Assembly (NCBI GenBank): GCA_003151415.1
Contig: PLXK01000055.1
Location: 23,201 to 75,176 of the forward strand
Direction: 5' to 3'
Source of the DNA: Bacteroidota bacterium
Lineage (GTDB): Bacteria > Bacteroidota > Bacteroidia > Palsa-965
Length of the DNA: 51,976 bases
The translations under genes and the position numbers were made by a program. The notes under the pieces are model-generated. The model ran no database searches, was not told the DNA's origin, and saw only the letters and a program-made list of their open reading frames with translations. Below are positions 1-8,524 of the stretch, piece by piece (positions within the stretch are counted from its first letter, which is position 1; each line of letters starts with the position of its first letter).

Positions 1-345
1 GAGGGGGTGAGGTGCTCCGGCGGGTACGGTCCATGAATGATGAGCTTCGCGTTTCGCGTTCACCTCACCCCCAACCCCTCTCCATGAAAATGGAGAGGGG
101 AGAAAAAAGAAAAAAACACAGGCTTCCTCCTCTCCATTTTTCATGGAGAGGGGGACCGAGGGGGTGAGGTGCTCCGGCGGGTGCGGTCCATGAATGAGGT
201 GCTTCGCGTTTCGCGTTCACCTCACCCCCGGCCCCTCTCCATGAAAATGGAGAGGGGAGAAAAAAGGGAAAAACACAGGCTTCCTCCTCTCCATTTTTCA
301 TGGAGAGGGGGACCGAGGGGGTGAGGTGCTCTGCGGGTGCGGTTA
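1..345. repeat. 157-bp tandem repeat with nested palindromes (two full copies plus a partial)
   Basis: Units begin at 1, 158 and 315 (GAGGGGGTGAGGTG...), a period of 157 bp; the third breaks off near 345 and the first may continue left of the window. Each unit is built of inverted repeats: GGGGGTGAGGTG at 3-14 pairs with CACCTCACCCCC at 61-72; CCCCTCTCCA (75-84) pairs with TGGAGAGGGG (91-100); a third hairpin uses CTCTCCAT/ATGGAGAG around 131-150. The copies differ by a few substitutions. This looks like an intergenic palindromic repeat, not coding sequence. Short ORFs across it are by-products. Confidence 0.85.
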
Positions 346-707
346 AAAAAAGGAAGAGGAAAACCGAGAGCCTGAAGTGTTGCCGAGCTAACGCATTTAA
401 TGTTTCTCCAATTAAAACGCAAACACAAAGAACCAGGACGAAACACTCTCCATGGCCCTCCATGTTCTCCTTGTCTCCAAGGTAAAATTGTTTTTTCTTG
501 ATGGAGCACGTTGTAAAATTGTTTTTTCTCCCCCCTCAAGAACAATTTCTCCCAATTTTTCTTAGAGTTTTCTAAGTCTTTCCTCGTAATTATCAAAAAA
601 TCTGCATTTGGACTGGAACAAAAAGGCACCCTCGAGGATTATATACATATGGAACAGCAATTGGAAAATGGGAATTGAAAAAAAATTCCACTCAGAATAA
701 AGCAACA
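346..707. other. Intergenic region with a 17-bp direct repeat
   Basis: No convincing gene. A 17-bp direct repeat, GTAAAATTGTTTTTTCT, occurs at 482-498 and 513-529, so its copies start 31 bp apart. The rest is AT-rich sequence leading into the repeat-protein gene at 708. Confidence 0.5.
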
Positions 708-1508
708 ATGAAAAAACAAATAAAGCGAATGTTTAAACCTTTTATGAAAATGTCAATTGAAAACACAAGGCTGCTGTCGATGAAAGTCTTTTGTTCCGAA
801 GGAAAAGGAACAATGTTCGGAAACAAGGGATCAACCTCATGGGGTAAGTTGGTTATGCCTTGTAAAAATGCGACTGCGTGCCGGAACGGAGTGGTTGTGT
901 CTTGTGTAAATGCAGCTGCCTGCCGGGTCGGAATGACTGCGACTAAGGACAAACTAATCGCGTCTTGTTCCATCGGTACTCCGTCTCAGAACAGAATCGT
1001 CGCGTCTCGTTCCGTTGTCACTCCGTCTCAGAAGAGAATCGTCGCGTCTTGTTCCGTTGTCGTTCCGTCTCAGAACAGAATCGTCGTGTCTCGTTCCGTT
1101 GTCACTCCGTCTCAGAACAGAATCTTCGTGCCTCGTTCCGTTGTCACTCCGTCTCAGAACAGAGTCTTCGTGTCTCGTTCCGTTGTCGCTCCGCCTCAGA
1201 ACGGAGTCGTGGTCTCTTGTTCCGCTGTCACTCCGTCTCTTTACAAAGTCATTGCGTCGCGGGTTGCTGTCACTCCGTCTCAATACAAAAGGATTGTGGC
1301 CCGGGTAACTGTCGCTCCGTCGTGGCACAGAGTCACTGCGTCTCGTGACAATGCGACTCCGTCTCATGACAAAGCCATTGAGCCTCTTGAAAGTTCCTTC
1401 TTGTCTTCTGAAATTCTGAAAACGGTGTTTTTGAAGACACGTCAGGCGAAAGCAATTATAAAGCGTGTTCACGATTCAAAAAAGAAAGGAGGAGCAATGC
1501 CCGGATGA
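708..1508 (+). CDS. Hypothetical protein made of 14-residue repeats
   Basis: I do not recognise a characterised family. The start is taken at ATG 708; an in-frame TTG at 675 is possible. After a basic N-terminus (MKKQIKRMFKPFMKM) the protein turns into about 13 copies of a 14-residue unit, from roughly nucleotide 850 to 1390. The best-conserved units read like TPSQNRIVVSRSVV, that is a 42-bp DNA repeat; outer units diverge (ACRNGVVVSC, TPSHDKAIEP). There is no signal peptide or membrane segment. Because 42 is a multiple of three and the unit lacks stops, other frames and the opposite strand are also open here. The chosen frame is the longest, begins before the repeats and ends beyond them. 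It lies 101 bp upstream of a fibronectin-III protein gene on the same strand. The function, and even translation, are unproven. Confidence 0.5.
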   Translation: MKKQIKRMFKPFMKMSIENTRLLSMKVFCSEGKGTMFGNKGSTSWGKLVMPCKNATACRNGVVVSCVNAAACRVGMTATKDKLIASCSIGTPSQNRIVASRSVVTPSQKRIVASCSVVVPSQNRIVVSRSVVTPSQNRIFVPRSVVTPSQNRVFVSRSVVAPPQNGVVVSCSAVTPSLYKVIASRVAVTPSQYKRIVARVTVAPSWHRVTASRDNATPSHDKAIEPLESSFLSSEILKTVFLKTRQAKAIIKRVHDSKKKGGAMPG

Positions 1509-1609
1509 TCCCCTTGGGCAGGGAGTTATGAATGATGAAAATTAAACAAACAATTAATTAACCGGCAGGTATTCCTCAAAGAAGGGAGCTTGCACAAAAC
1601 AAAAAACAA

Positions 1610-2233
1610 ATGACAACAATAAAAGTTAAAACAGTTAAAGCATCACTCAAAATGTCGAAAATGACATTTTTACAGTTGGTGGATTTTTCAAAACATGTGG
1701 TAACCTCTATGACAGGCAATGCCTATTTCACAACCCCTCTGCCGACGCTGGCATCCATGAATGCAAGCATTGCGAGTCTGGAAGCGGCCATTTTAGCAGC
1801 CAAGCCCAGTACCCCCACTGCAACAGCGGACAAGCACGACAAGAAGAAATTGCTTTATGAGGCAATGACCCAATTGGCTGCTTATGTTGTGGCTACAGCC
1901 AATCTCACTCCGTCGAATGCGGTAACCATCATCACAAGTGCCGGTTTGCTGGTGAAGGCCGCACCCAAACCACGTCCGGCAGGTTTTCGTTTAAAAGTGA
2001 TGGCTGTGCCTGGAGAAGTCTCGCTGTTTACCACAGCTGTAAAATCAGGCTCTTACAAATGGCAGTATACCACCACGCCTCTTGTAGATGCCAGCTGGCA
2101 GACGTTGGAAAACAATGTCGCGAAAATTCTGATTACCGGACTAACCAGCAGCACCCGCTATTATTTTCGTGTGGCGGTTATTAAAAAGTCGATCGGGCCC
2201 TGGAGTATGGTGATTGACATCGTAGTGCTTTAA
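1610..2233 (+). CDS. Fibronectin type III domain protein
   Basis: 207 residues without a signal peptide. Residues 1-115 are Ala/Thr-rich and look helical. Residues about 118-205 look like a single fibronectin type III sandwich: a WQY strand, an ITGLTSSTRYYFRV stretch typical of the FnIII F-strand, and a final WS near GPWSMVIDI. Such domains usually mediate protein or glycan contacts; no catalytic residues are visible. The gene follows the 14-residue-repeat gene and is followed about 60 bp later by a long imperfect hairpin with a T-rich end, so the two may be one short transcription unit. The role is unknown. Confidence 0.7.
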   Translation: MTTIKVKTVKASLKMSKMTFLQLVDFSKHVVTSMTGNAYFTTPLPTLASMNASIASLEAAILAAKPSTPTATADKHDKKKLLYEAMTQLAAYVVATANLTPSNAVTIITSAGLLVKAAPKPRPAGFRLKVMAVPGEVSLFTTAVKSGSYKWQYTTTPLVDASWQTLENNVAKILITGLTSSTRYYFRVAVIKKSIGPWSMVIDIVVL

Positions 2234-2292
2234 TTCATAAAAGCAAAGGTGTTTGACTTTGTGCCGAAGAAAATCCTGAAAGAATAAAGAAG

Positions 2293-2371
2293 AAAACAGC
2301 AGCAGCAGCGGACAGCAAACCGGCGGCCGAAAGGTAAACGGGTTTGTGGCTGCTGCCTGCTGTTTTTGTTT
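2293..2371 (+). terminator. Long imperfect hairpin, probable terminator
   Basis: AAACAGCA with CAGCAGC on the left (2294-2309) pairs with GCTGCTG and TGCTGTTT on the right (2349-2366), around a GC-rich loop, and is followed by a T-rich run. It lies 60 bp after the fibronectin-III gene. Confidence 0.5.
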
Positions 2372-2386
2372 CATCTATCGGCATAA

Positions 2387-2868
2387 AACACAGGTTGCGC
2401 CAGTGTCTTAAACGGAACATTGGACACGACCCGATTTTATACAGCAGTGAATAAGGGAGTAAGCTGGTCGGGCAGACATGGAATTCAGATTATGCAACCG
2501 CAACAACATTTAGCTGCGTTTCATTTCCAGGGGCTCTGGTTGGTTACGGAGGCGGGGGAGGCGGAGTAATTATCAAATACAATGCTTCTGCCGGAATCGA
2601 AAAATATTTGAATCCGTCCCTGCTGAAGATTTCTCCAAACCCCAATTCTGGCTTCTTCCAAATTGCAATGAAAAACCTGAATGGCCAAGCTAGAGAAATT
2701 TCTATTTGCGATCTCGTCGGCAAACAGGTTTTCCACAGCAAAGAAAACAACACCAGCAATAACGCAATAACCCAGGACATCGATCTGAGCGCTTCTCCGA
2801 AAGGCATATATATTGTGCAGGTAAAAGATGCACAAAGCGTATACGTAAGTAAAGTTGTTCTGCAATAG
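2387..2868 (+). pseudogene. Remnant of a T9SS-sorted secreted protein (C-terminal sorting domain)
   Basis: The last about 85 residues form a type A T9SS C-terminal sorting domain: SPNPNSGFFQI, then VGKQVF, then SPKGIYIVQV and a final KVVLQ. That domain targets exported proteins to the outer-membrane type IX secretion system. The reading frame continues upstream of the only candidate start (TTG 2608) to a stop at 2452. A further stretch that reads sensibly (TLDTTRFYTAVNKGVSWSG, from about 2387) lies in another frame and would join the sorting domain through one frameshift near 2470. There is no signal peptide or proper start, so this is the decayed 3' end of a larger gene. Confidence 0.75.
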
Positions 2869-2890
2869 CCGTTTGACTAATGGAAACCGA

Positions 2891-3067
2891 GTGAGAAAAC
2901 CAATACTCTTCCTTTTTGTTTTGGTGTTGGGTGTTTTCTCTTGCAAGGAAGTCCCAACTTATCCTAATTTTAAATGGCTGACTTATGGGGAAGCCTACAA
3001 ATCCTATCGGACAGATTTGTTCTCACCCCTGCTCCTGATCATCAGCAAAACCACAATCCCAGTTTAA
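2891..3067 (+). CDS. Short lipoprotein-like ORF (doubtful)
   Basis: A 58-codon frame from GTG 2891. It begins with a plausible lipoprotein signal peptide (VRKPILFLFVLVLGVFSC, lipobox Cys at residue 18), followed by about 40 residues without a recognisable domain. It starts 23 bp after the T9SS remnant and stops 150 bp before the efflux operon. It may be the start of a lipoprotein gene truncated in the same event that broke its neighbour. Confidence 0.3.
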   Translation: MRKPILFLFVLVLGVFSCKEVPTYPNFKWLTYGEAYKSYRTDLFSPLLLIISKTTIPV

Positions 3068-3216
3068 TTCCGCTGTCTTTACTGGATTGTGGCTAAAGAA
3101 ATTCCTGATATGTATCATTATCCCCTTAAATAACAGTCATTTTTTGATTTGTGAAATCAGAACACATTTGTATGGGAAAAGAGACTATTATTGCATATGA
3201 TAAACAGATATTCTAA

Positions 3217-4515
3217 ATGATGCTACGTCTTTGCAGGAAATGGTTCGGTTCCCTAAAGGTGGGGTGCTGCGTTTCGGCTTTGCTCGCTTTTTCAGGCCAT
3301 TTTTACGCCCAGCAAGCCCCGGTTTTAAACATCGATTCCTGCTACCTCTCTGCCCGGCAGCAGTATCCGATGATCAGACAAAGGGATCTGATCAACAAGA
3401 GCAGAGACTATACCTTGGCAAACGCCTCGAAAGGCTATCTGCCCCAACTGAACATCAGCGGACAGGCCACATACCAGAGTGCCGTGACAGAGATCAACAT
3501 CAAGCTGCCCGGTTTTTCCTTCCCCGAATTCAGCAAGGATCAGTATAAAGTGTATGCCGAGCTGGACCAGACCATTTACGATGGAGGAGCGATCCGCTAC
3601 CAGAAAGAGTCTGCCGAAGCCAATGCCGATATTTTGCAGAAAAATCTGGAAGTGGATCTCTATGCCCTGCGCGACAGGGTCAACCAGGTGTTTTTTGGAA
3701 TCCTGCTGCTGGATGAACAATTGAAACAAAACGACCTGCTGCAAAAAGACATCCAAAGCAGCATTGATAAAATGAGGCCATCCTATTTAAATGGTACAGC
3801 CACAATCGGCAATCTGGATGAACTGCTGGCCGAACTCCTTGTGCAGCAGCAAAACAGAATTCAGCTGACAGCCTCGCGAAAAACATTCCTGAGCATGATG
3901 AGCCAGTTTATCAACAAACCCCTGCCCGAAAATACGGTCCTGCAAATGCCCGGCACAAAGGCCGTTTCCGAAATCATCAAAAGACCCGAACTTTCGGTGT
4001 ATGACAGCCACAAAAAGAATTACGATGTGCAGGACAAAATCCTCAACGCCGCCAACCGCCCCCGCCTGTCTTTCTTTGTTCAGGGAGGCTACGGACGTCC
4101 GGCTTTGAATTTGTTCGACAACAATTTCGACACCTATTATATCGGGGGCCTTCGGTTCAGCTGGTCGCTCGGAACCTTATATACCCTGAAAGACCAGCGT
4201 CAGATTCTGGTTGTCAACAGGCAGACGGAAGATATCCAGAAGGAGACATTTCTTTTCAATACACATCTCAATCTGACCCAGCAGGAGCAAGACATGCAAA
4301 AGCTAAAAGAGATGATCGCCAAAGACCAGGAGATTATTGCCAAACGCATGTCGGTTACTTCAGGCGACAAGGCCCGGATGGAAAACGGCTCCATAACCAT
4401 CAGCGAGTTCATCATTCAGCTCGATAAAGAAGATCAGGCGAGACAAAGTCTTCTTTTGCACCAGGTTCAAATGCTGCTGGCGCAATACAATTACCAAACT
4501 ATTTCAGGCAATTAA
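3217..4515 (+). CDS. TolC-family outer membrane efflux protein
   Basis: 432 residues. A signal peptide ends near residue 32 (LLAFSGHFYAQQ), and two long alpha-helical repeats follow, the layout of the trimeric TolC/OEP channel that spans the outer membrane and periplasm. Gln/Leu/Asn-rich coiled-coil stretches and an aromatic beta segment (FFVQGGYGRPALNLF) fit the family. It is the first gene of an efflux set with a HlyD-type adaptor (4839), two ABC ATPases and two ABC-2 permeases, all on the same strand, and presumably supplies their exit duct. A second TolC protein at 18837 belongs to the RND pump. Confidence 0.9.
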   Translation: MMLRLCRKWFGSLKVGCCVSALLAFSGHFYAQQAPVLNIDSCYLSARQQYPMIRQRDLINKSRDYTLANASKGYLPQLNISGQATYQSAVTEINIKLPGFSFPEFSKDQYKVYAELDQTIYDGGAIRYQKESAEANADILQKNLEVDLYALRDRVNQVFFGILLLDEQLKQNDLLQKDIQSSIDKMRPSYLNGTATIGNLDELLAELLVQQQNRIQLTASRKTFLSMMSQFINKPLPENTVLQMPGTKAVSEIIKRPELSVYDSHKKNYDVQDKILNAANRPRLSFFVQGGYGRPALNLFDNNFDTYYIGGLRFSWSLGTLYTLKDQRQILVVNRQTEDIQKETFLFNTHLNLTQQEQDMQKLKEMIAKDQEIIAKRMSVTSGDKARMENGSITISEFIIQLDKEDQARQSLLLHQVQMLLAQYNYQTISGN

Positions 4516-4838
4516 CAGATGAAGAATTTCAGCAAACTAAGAAAGAATGAGTGAATATGCATATACCAATAAACTGAAAGATGAATGCCATTACAGAAAA
4601 ACAAAGGTTTAAACGGATGTCCGGCCGAGGCAGCGGGATGGCAATGGCGGCCGTCGGTGCAGTGTCGGTTGTGCGGGAGGAATCAGGCCGTCTTGACCTT
4701 TTGATTCTTTTCCTTCAAGGGAAAAGAACAAACAAAAGATTGAACGGATTTGAGAATCTGATTCGAAACTCATTCATCAATATCTGCAATAGGCTTGAAC
4801 AGTATTGCTTTGCCAGTGTCTAATTAATATACATACAA
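4516..4838. other. Intergenic gap inside the ABC efflux cluster
   Basis: 323 bp between the TolC and HlyD genes. An 80-codon frame (4581-4823) is present, but its product is Arg/Gly-rich without domain, signal or usual composition, so I do not call it. No terminator or TAnnTTTG box was seen. The long spacer may hold a second promoter. Confidence 0.4.
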
Positions 4839-5735
4839 ATGAAACCTTCAGCTTATCTCATACCCCTGACACTTGGAACGCTTCTGTTTTCCTGTAAAAG
4901 CTCCACCATGGATTCTGATGCTGCCGGATCTTTCGAATCCGTGGAAACCATTATATCCACCGAAGCCTCCGGAACCCTCATGCAGTTCAATGTGGAAGAA
5001 GGACAGACCTTGCAGGTGGGGCAGTGGATCGGATATGTGGACAGCATCCAGCTTTATCTGAGAAAAAAACAACTCGAGGCGCAGATCGCCTCCACGCTCG
5101 GCCAGAAACCCGATATCCCCGTTCAGCTGGCCTCCCTGCAAACCCAGCTGCAGGAAGCCGAAAAGAATCAGACCCGCACGGCCAATCTGTTTAAAGCCAA
5201 TGCCTCCACACAACAGCAACTGGATGACATCAACAGCCAGGTGGAAACATTGAAAAAACAAATTGAGGCCATGCGGTCCTCTCTGGGCATTACGTCAAAT
5301 ACACTCAACCGCGAGGCAACACCGCTGCAGCGCCAGATTGATCAATTGAGCGACCAGCTCGTCAAATGCCGCATTATAAATCCCGTTCGCGGCACCGTGC
5401 TGAGCAAATATGCGCAGGTGCACGAAGTGGCGAGTCCCGGAAAAGCCTTGTACAAGATTGCTGCCACCGACACGCTTATTCTGAGAGCCTACATCACCGG
5501 TACGCAGATTTCGCAGATCAAGCTCGGACAAAAAGTAAAAGTCCAGATCGATGACGGCGAAAAGAAATTACGAACCTACCCGGGCACGATTTACTGGATA
5601 TCGGACAAGTCGGAATTCACACCCAAAACCATTCCAACCAAAGAGGAACGCGCGGATCTGGTGTATGCAGTGAAAGTGAGGGTGCCCAACGATGGATACA
5701 TCAAGATAGGAATGTACGGACAGCTGAAATTGTAG
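4839..5735 (+). CDS. HlyD-family membrane fusion lipoprotein of the ABC efflux system
   Basis: 298 residues. A lipoprotein signal peptide has lipobox LLFSC with Cys19. A biotinyl-lipoyl-like half (SGTLMQFNVEEGQTLQVG, about 45-62), a coiled-coil hairpin (residues 70-150), the second lipoyl half (CRIINPVRGTVLSKYAQ) and a beta-barrel domain follow. This is the adaptor that links an inner-membrane pump to TolC across the periplasm. It lies 4 bp before the first ATPase gene, the same order as E. coli ybhG-ybhF-ybhS-ybhR, and is probably translationally linked to it. Confidence 0.88.
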   Translation: MKPSAYLIPLTLGTLLFSCKSSTMDSDAAGSFESVETIISTEASGTLMQFNVEEGQTLQVGQWIGYVDSIQLYLRKKQLEAQIASTLGQKPDIPVQLASLQTQLQEAEKNQTRTANLFKANASTQQQLDDINSQVETLKKQIEAMRSSLGITSNTLNREATPLQRQIDQLSDQLVKCRIINPVRGTVLSKYAQVHEVASPGKALYKIAATDTLILRAYITGTQISQIKLGQKVKVQIDDGEKKLRTYPGTIYWISDKSEFTPKTIPTKEERADLVYAVKVRVPNDGYIKIGMYGQLKL

Positions 5736-5739
5736 GTAA

Positions 5740-6654
5740 ATGAAAGCCATAGAAGTCAGCCATATTGTCAAAACCTATAACAAGGGCAAAACACTTGCTG
5801 TCGACGACGTGTCTTTTTCTGTGGAAAAAGGAGAAATGTTCGGTCTGATCGGACCCGATGGTTCGGGCAAATCCAGCATCTTCCGTATACTCACCACCCT
5901 GCTGCTGCCCGACAAAGGATCAGCCACGGTTGCCGGTCATGACGCGGTGAAAGAGTACAAAGCCATCCGGAGCATTGTCGGCTATATGCCCGGCCGCTTT
6001 TCCCTTTACCAGGATCTGAGCGTGGAGGAAAACCTCAGCTTCTTTGCAACGCTGTTCAATACCACCATCGAAGAAAATTATTCCCTGATCAAGGATATCT
6101 ATACGCAACTGGAGCCTTTTAAAACACGCCGGGCCGGAAAACTCTCGGGTGGAATGAAACAAAAACTGGCCTTGTGCTGTGCGCTGATCCACAAACCCGA
6201 AGTGCTTTTTCTGGATGAACCCACCACGGGCGTGGATGTGATGTCGAGAAAGGAATTCTGGGAAATGCTCAAACGGCTTCAGAAAGAAGGAATCACCGTG
6301 CTTGTATCCACTTCTTACATGGACGAAGCCAACATGTGCGACCGCATCGGACTCATCCAGGGCGGTAAACTGCTCAGGGTAAATACCCCGTCCAATATCA
6401 TCGGAGAATATCCCGACAGACTTTATGCATTAAAGGCCGGGGCTCCTTACCGCCTTTTGAAAGATTTAAGCGCTTACCCCGAAAGGGCCGACAGCTATTC
6501 CTCGGGCGCGTATGTGCATCTGCGTTTCAAAAATCCGGATCAGGGAAGTGAAGGCCGTTTACTCGAATACCTGCATTCAAAAGGACATGAAGATGTGGAG
6601 TTAAAAGAAACCGAAGCAACAGTGGAAGATTGCTTCATACGCCTGATGGAATGA
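5740..6654 (+). CDS. ABC transporter ATP-binding protein, YbhF N-half type
   Basis: 304 residues. Walker A GPDGSGKS at 38-45, signature LSGGM at 135-139 and Walker B LFLDE at 156-160 are present. The switch (H-loop) position reads TSYMDEA, with Ser192 where ABC ATPases normally have His. Beyond residue 215 there is an accessory domain. It overlaps the next ATPase gene by 4 bp (ATGA). In E. coli YbhF two such domains are fused; here they are separate proteins that should pair beneath the two permeases. Because the partner lacks a normal signature motif, this subunit probably contributes LSGG to the only fully competent ATP site. Confidence 0.9.
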   Translation: MKAIEVSHIVKTYNKGKTLAVDDVSFSVEKGEMFGLIGPDGSGKSSIFRILTTLLLPDKGSATVAGHDAVKEYKAIRSIVGYMPGRFSLYQDLSVEENLSFFATLFNTTIEENYSLIKDIYTQLEPFKTRRAGKLSGGMKQKLALCCALIHKPEVLFLDEPTTGVDVMSRKEFWEMLKRLQKEGITVLVSTSYMDEANMCDRIGLIQGGKLLRVNTPSNIIGEYPDRLYALKAGAPYRLLKDLSAYPERADSYSSGAYVHLRFKNPDQGSEGRLLEYLHSKGHEDVELKETEATVEDCFIRLME

Positions 6655-7403
6655 GTGAGACCAAAGAAGTGCTGATCCATGCTGATAAACTCAGCAAACA
6701 CTTTGGCGACTTTGTGGCCGTGGATGAAATTTCATTTGATGTATACAAGGGCGAGATTTTCGGTTTCCTCGGAGCCAATGGCGCCGGCAAAACAACCGCC
6801 ATGCGCATGCTCTGCGGACTGTCTACCCCCAGCTCGGGTCAGGCAACGGTGGCCGGGCTGGATGTGTACAGAAAACCGGAACAGATTAAAAAGAACATTG
6901 GGTACATGAGTCAGAAATTCTCCCTGTATGAAGACCTGACGGTGATGGAGAACATCCGCTTTTTTGCTGGCATTTACGGACTGAGCGATAAACAAATCAA
7001 GGAAAAAAGCGCGAATCTGGTCGGGCGTTTGGGATTGGAAAAAGAAGCAAAGAAATTGGTGGCCGGTTTGCCTTTGGGCTGGAAGCAAAAACTTTCTTTG
7101 TCCGTGGCCTTGCTCCACGAACCCAAAATAGTTTTCCTCGATGAACCCACAGGCGGAGTCGACCCGGTTACACGCAAACAGTTTTGGGACATGATTTATG
7201 AAGCCGCCGAAAGCGGAACCACGGTTTTTGTCACCACGCATTACCTGGATGAAGCGGAATATTGCAACCGCATTTCCATCATGGTGGATGGAAAAATAGA
7301 GGCGCTCGATTCGCCCGAAGGCCTGCGCAAAACCTATTCGGCCAAAAACATGGACGAGGTCTTTTATCAGCTCGCACGCAAAGCCACACGCCAGGCGGAT
7401 TAA
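6651..7403 (+). CDS. ABC transporter ATP-binding protein, YbhF C-half type
   Basis: 250 residues from ATG 6651, which overlaps the previous stop (an upstream in-frame TTG at 6630 would overlap more). Walker A GANGAGKT is at 41-48, Walker B VFLDE at 161-165, and the switch His197 is in TTHYLDEA. The signature is degenerate: GLPLGWKQKL at 139-148 replaces LSGGQ, a variant I associate with YbhF/RbbA-type ATPases. It should heterodimerise with the ATPase at 5740 and power the permeases at 7418 and 8521. Confidence 0.9.
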   Translation: MSETKEVLIHADKLSKHFGDFVAVDEISFDVYKGEIFGFLGANGAGKTTAMRMLCGLSTPSSGQATVAGLDVYRKPEQIKKNIGYMSQKFSLYEDLTVMENIRFFAGIYGLSDKQIKEKSANLVGRLGLEKEAKKLVAGLPLGWKQKLSLSVALLHEPKIVFLDEPTGGVDPVTRKQFWDMIYEAAESGTTVFVTTHYLDEAEYCNRISIMVDGKIEALDSPEGLRKTYSAKNMDEVFYQLARKATRQAD

Positions 7404-7417
7404 CACAACATTCAGCA

Positions 7418-8524
7418 ATGAAACAATTTATCACATTCGTCAAAAAAGAATTTGCGCATGTTTTCCGCGACCGGAAAACCCTGCTCATGCTTTTTGGCCT
7501 GCCTGTGGTGCAGATTGTTTTGTTTGGTTTTGCCCTGACCAATGAAATCAAACATGCCGATATCGCTGTGGTGGACAATGCCAGGGACATGGCTTCCGAA
7601 CAGATCATTCTGAAAATGGAAGGCAGCAGTTTTTTTCACGTGCGCAAGATGGTGATGGACCCCGGGCAAACCGAAGAAGTCTTCCGCCAGGGGAAAACAA
7701 AACTCGTTGTTATTTTCCCGTCAAATTTTTACAACGATTTGCTTCATTACAACAAAGCCAGGATCCAGATCGTGGCCGATGCATCCGATCCCAATACGGC
7801 AACCACGCTGGTGGCTTACATCACAGCCATTGTAAACGACTACCAGGCATCGTTGCCGGGTGGCGGACCCTTGCCATACGCCATTGTGCCCGAAGTGAGG
7901 ATGCTTTACAACCCCGATCTGAAAGGCGCTCCCAATTTTGTGCCCGGCGTTATGGCCCTGGTCTTGCTGCTTGTCTGTGTCATGATGACTTCCATTTCCA
8001 TTGTCAGGGAAAAAGAACTGGGCACGATGGAGGTGCTGTTGGTCTCGCCATTCAAACCCATCCTGGTTATCCTTGCCAAAGCGGTGCCCTATCTGGTGCT
8101 GTCGATGGTCAACCTGGCGGTGATTCTTTTATTGAGTGTCTACGCTCTGGATCTTCCCATCCGGGGCAGTGTGATTTTGCTGTTTATGGAAAGCACCCTG
8201 CTGATTATTACCGCGCTCTCGCTGGGCCTGCTTATTTCCACGGTTACCGAATCGCAGCAGTCGGCCATGTTCCTCTCGATGATGGGAATGATGTTGCCCA
8301 CCATTATGCTGAGTGGTTATATGTTCCCGATCGAGAACATGCCCAAAATTCTGCAGGTGATTTCGAATGTTGTTCCCGCCAAATGGTATTACATCATGGT
8401 CAAGGCGATCATGCTGAAAGGCCTTGGCTTCTCCTACATCTGGAAGGAGACGCTGATTCTGGGCGGCATGACCCTCTTTTTTCTGTTCATCAGTCTGAGA
8501 AATTTTAAAATACGGCTGCAATGA
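7418..8524 (+). CDS. ABC-2 type permease, YbhS-like
   Basis: 368 residues from ATG 7418, 14 bp after the ATPase stop; the frame is open further upstream but that part overlaps the ATPase gene. One N-terminal membrane segment (LLMLFGLPVVQIVLFGFAL) is followed by a large periplasmic domain (about 50-175) and five C-terminal membrane segments with the ABC-2 feature SIVREKELGTMEVLLVSP near residue 195. With its neighbour it forms the inner-membrane channel of a drug/ion exporter. Substrate unknown. It overlaps the next permease gene by 4 bp. Confidence 0.9.
   Translation: MKQFITFVKKEFAHVFRDRKTLLMLFGLPVVQIVLFGFALTNEIKHADIAVVDNARDMASEQIILKMEGSSFFHVRKMVMDPGQTEEVFRQGKTKLVVIFPSNFYNDLLHYNKARIQIVADASDPNTATTLVAYITAIVNDYQASLPGGGPLPYAIVPEVRMLYNPDLKGAPNFVPGVMALVLLLVCVMMTSISIVREKELGTMEVLLVSPFKPILVILAKAVPYLVLSMVNLAVILLLSVYALDLPIRGSVILLFMESTLLIITALSLGLLISTVTESQQSAMFLSMMGMMLPTIMLSGYMFPIENMPKILQVISNVVPAKWYYIMVKAIMLKGLGFSYIWKETLILGGMTLFFLFISLRNFKIRLQ

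Noticed and set aside
1-345. CRISPR array
   Set aside because: The repeats are 157 bp, contiguous and without unique spacers; no cas genes are present.
850-1390. CRISPR array
   Set aside because: The 42-bp units are contiguous with no spacers.
954-1472. Reverse-strand and alternative-frame ORFs in the 42-bp repeats
   Set aside because: They arise because the repeat length is a multiple of three and lacks stops; none extends meaningfully beyond the array.
4581-4823. 80-codon ORF between the TolC and HlyD genes
   Set aside because: No domain, signal or plausible composition.
6651-7403. Second ABC ATPase as a dead pseudogene because of its degenerate signature
   Set aside because: Walker A, Walker B and switch His are intact and the variant signature is usual for YbhF-type partners.
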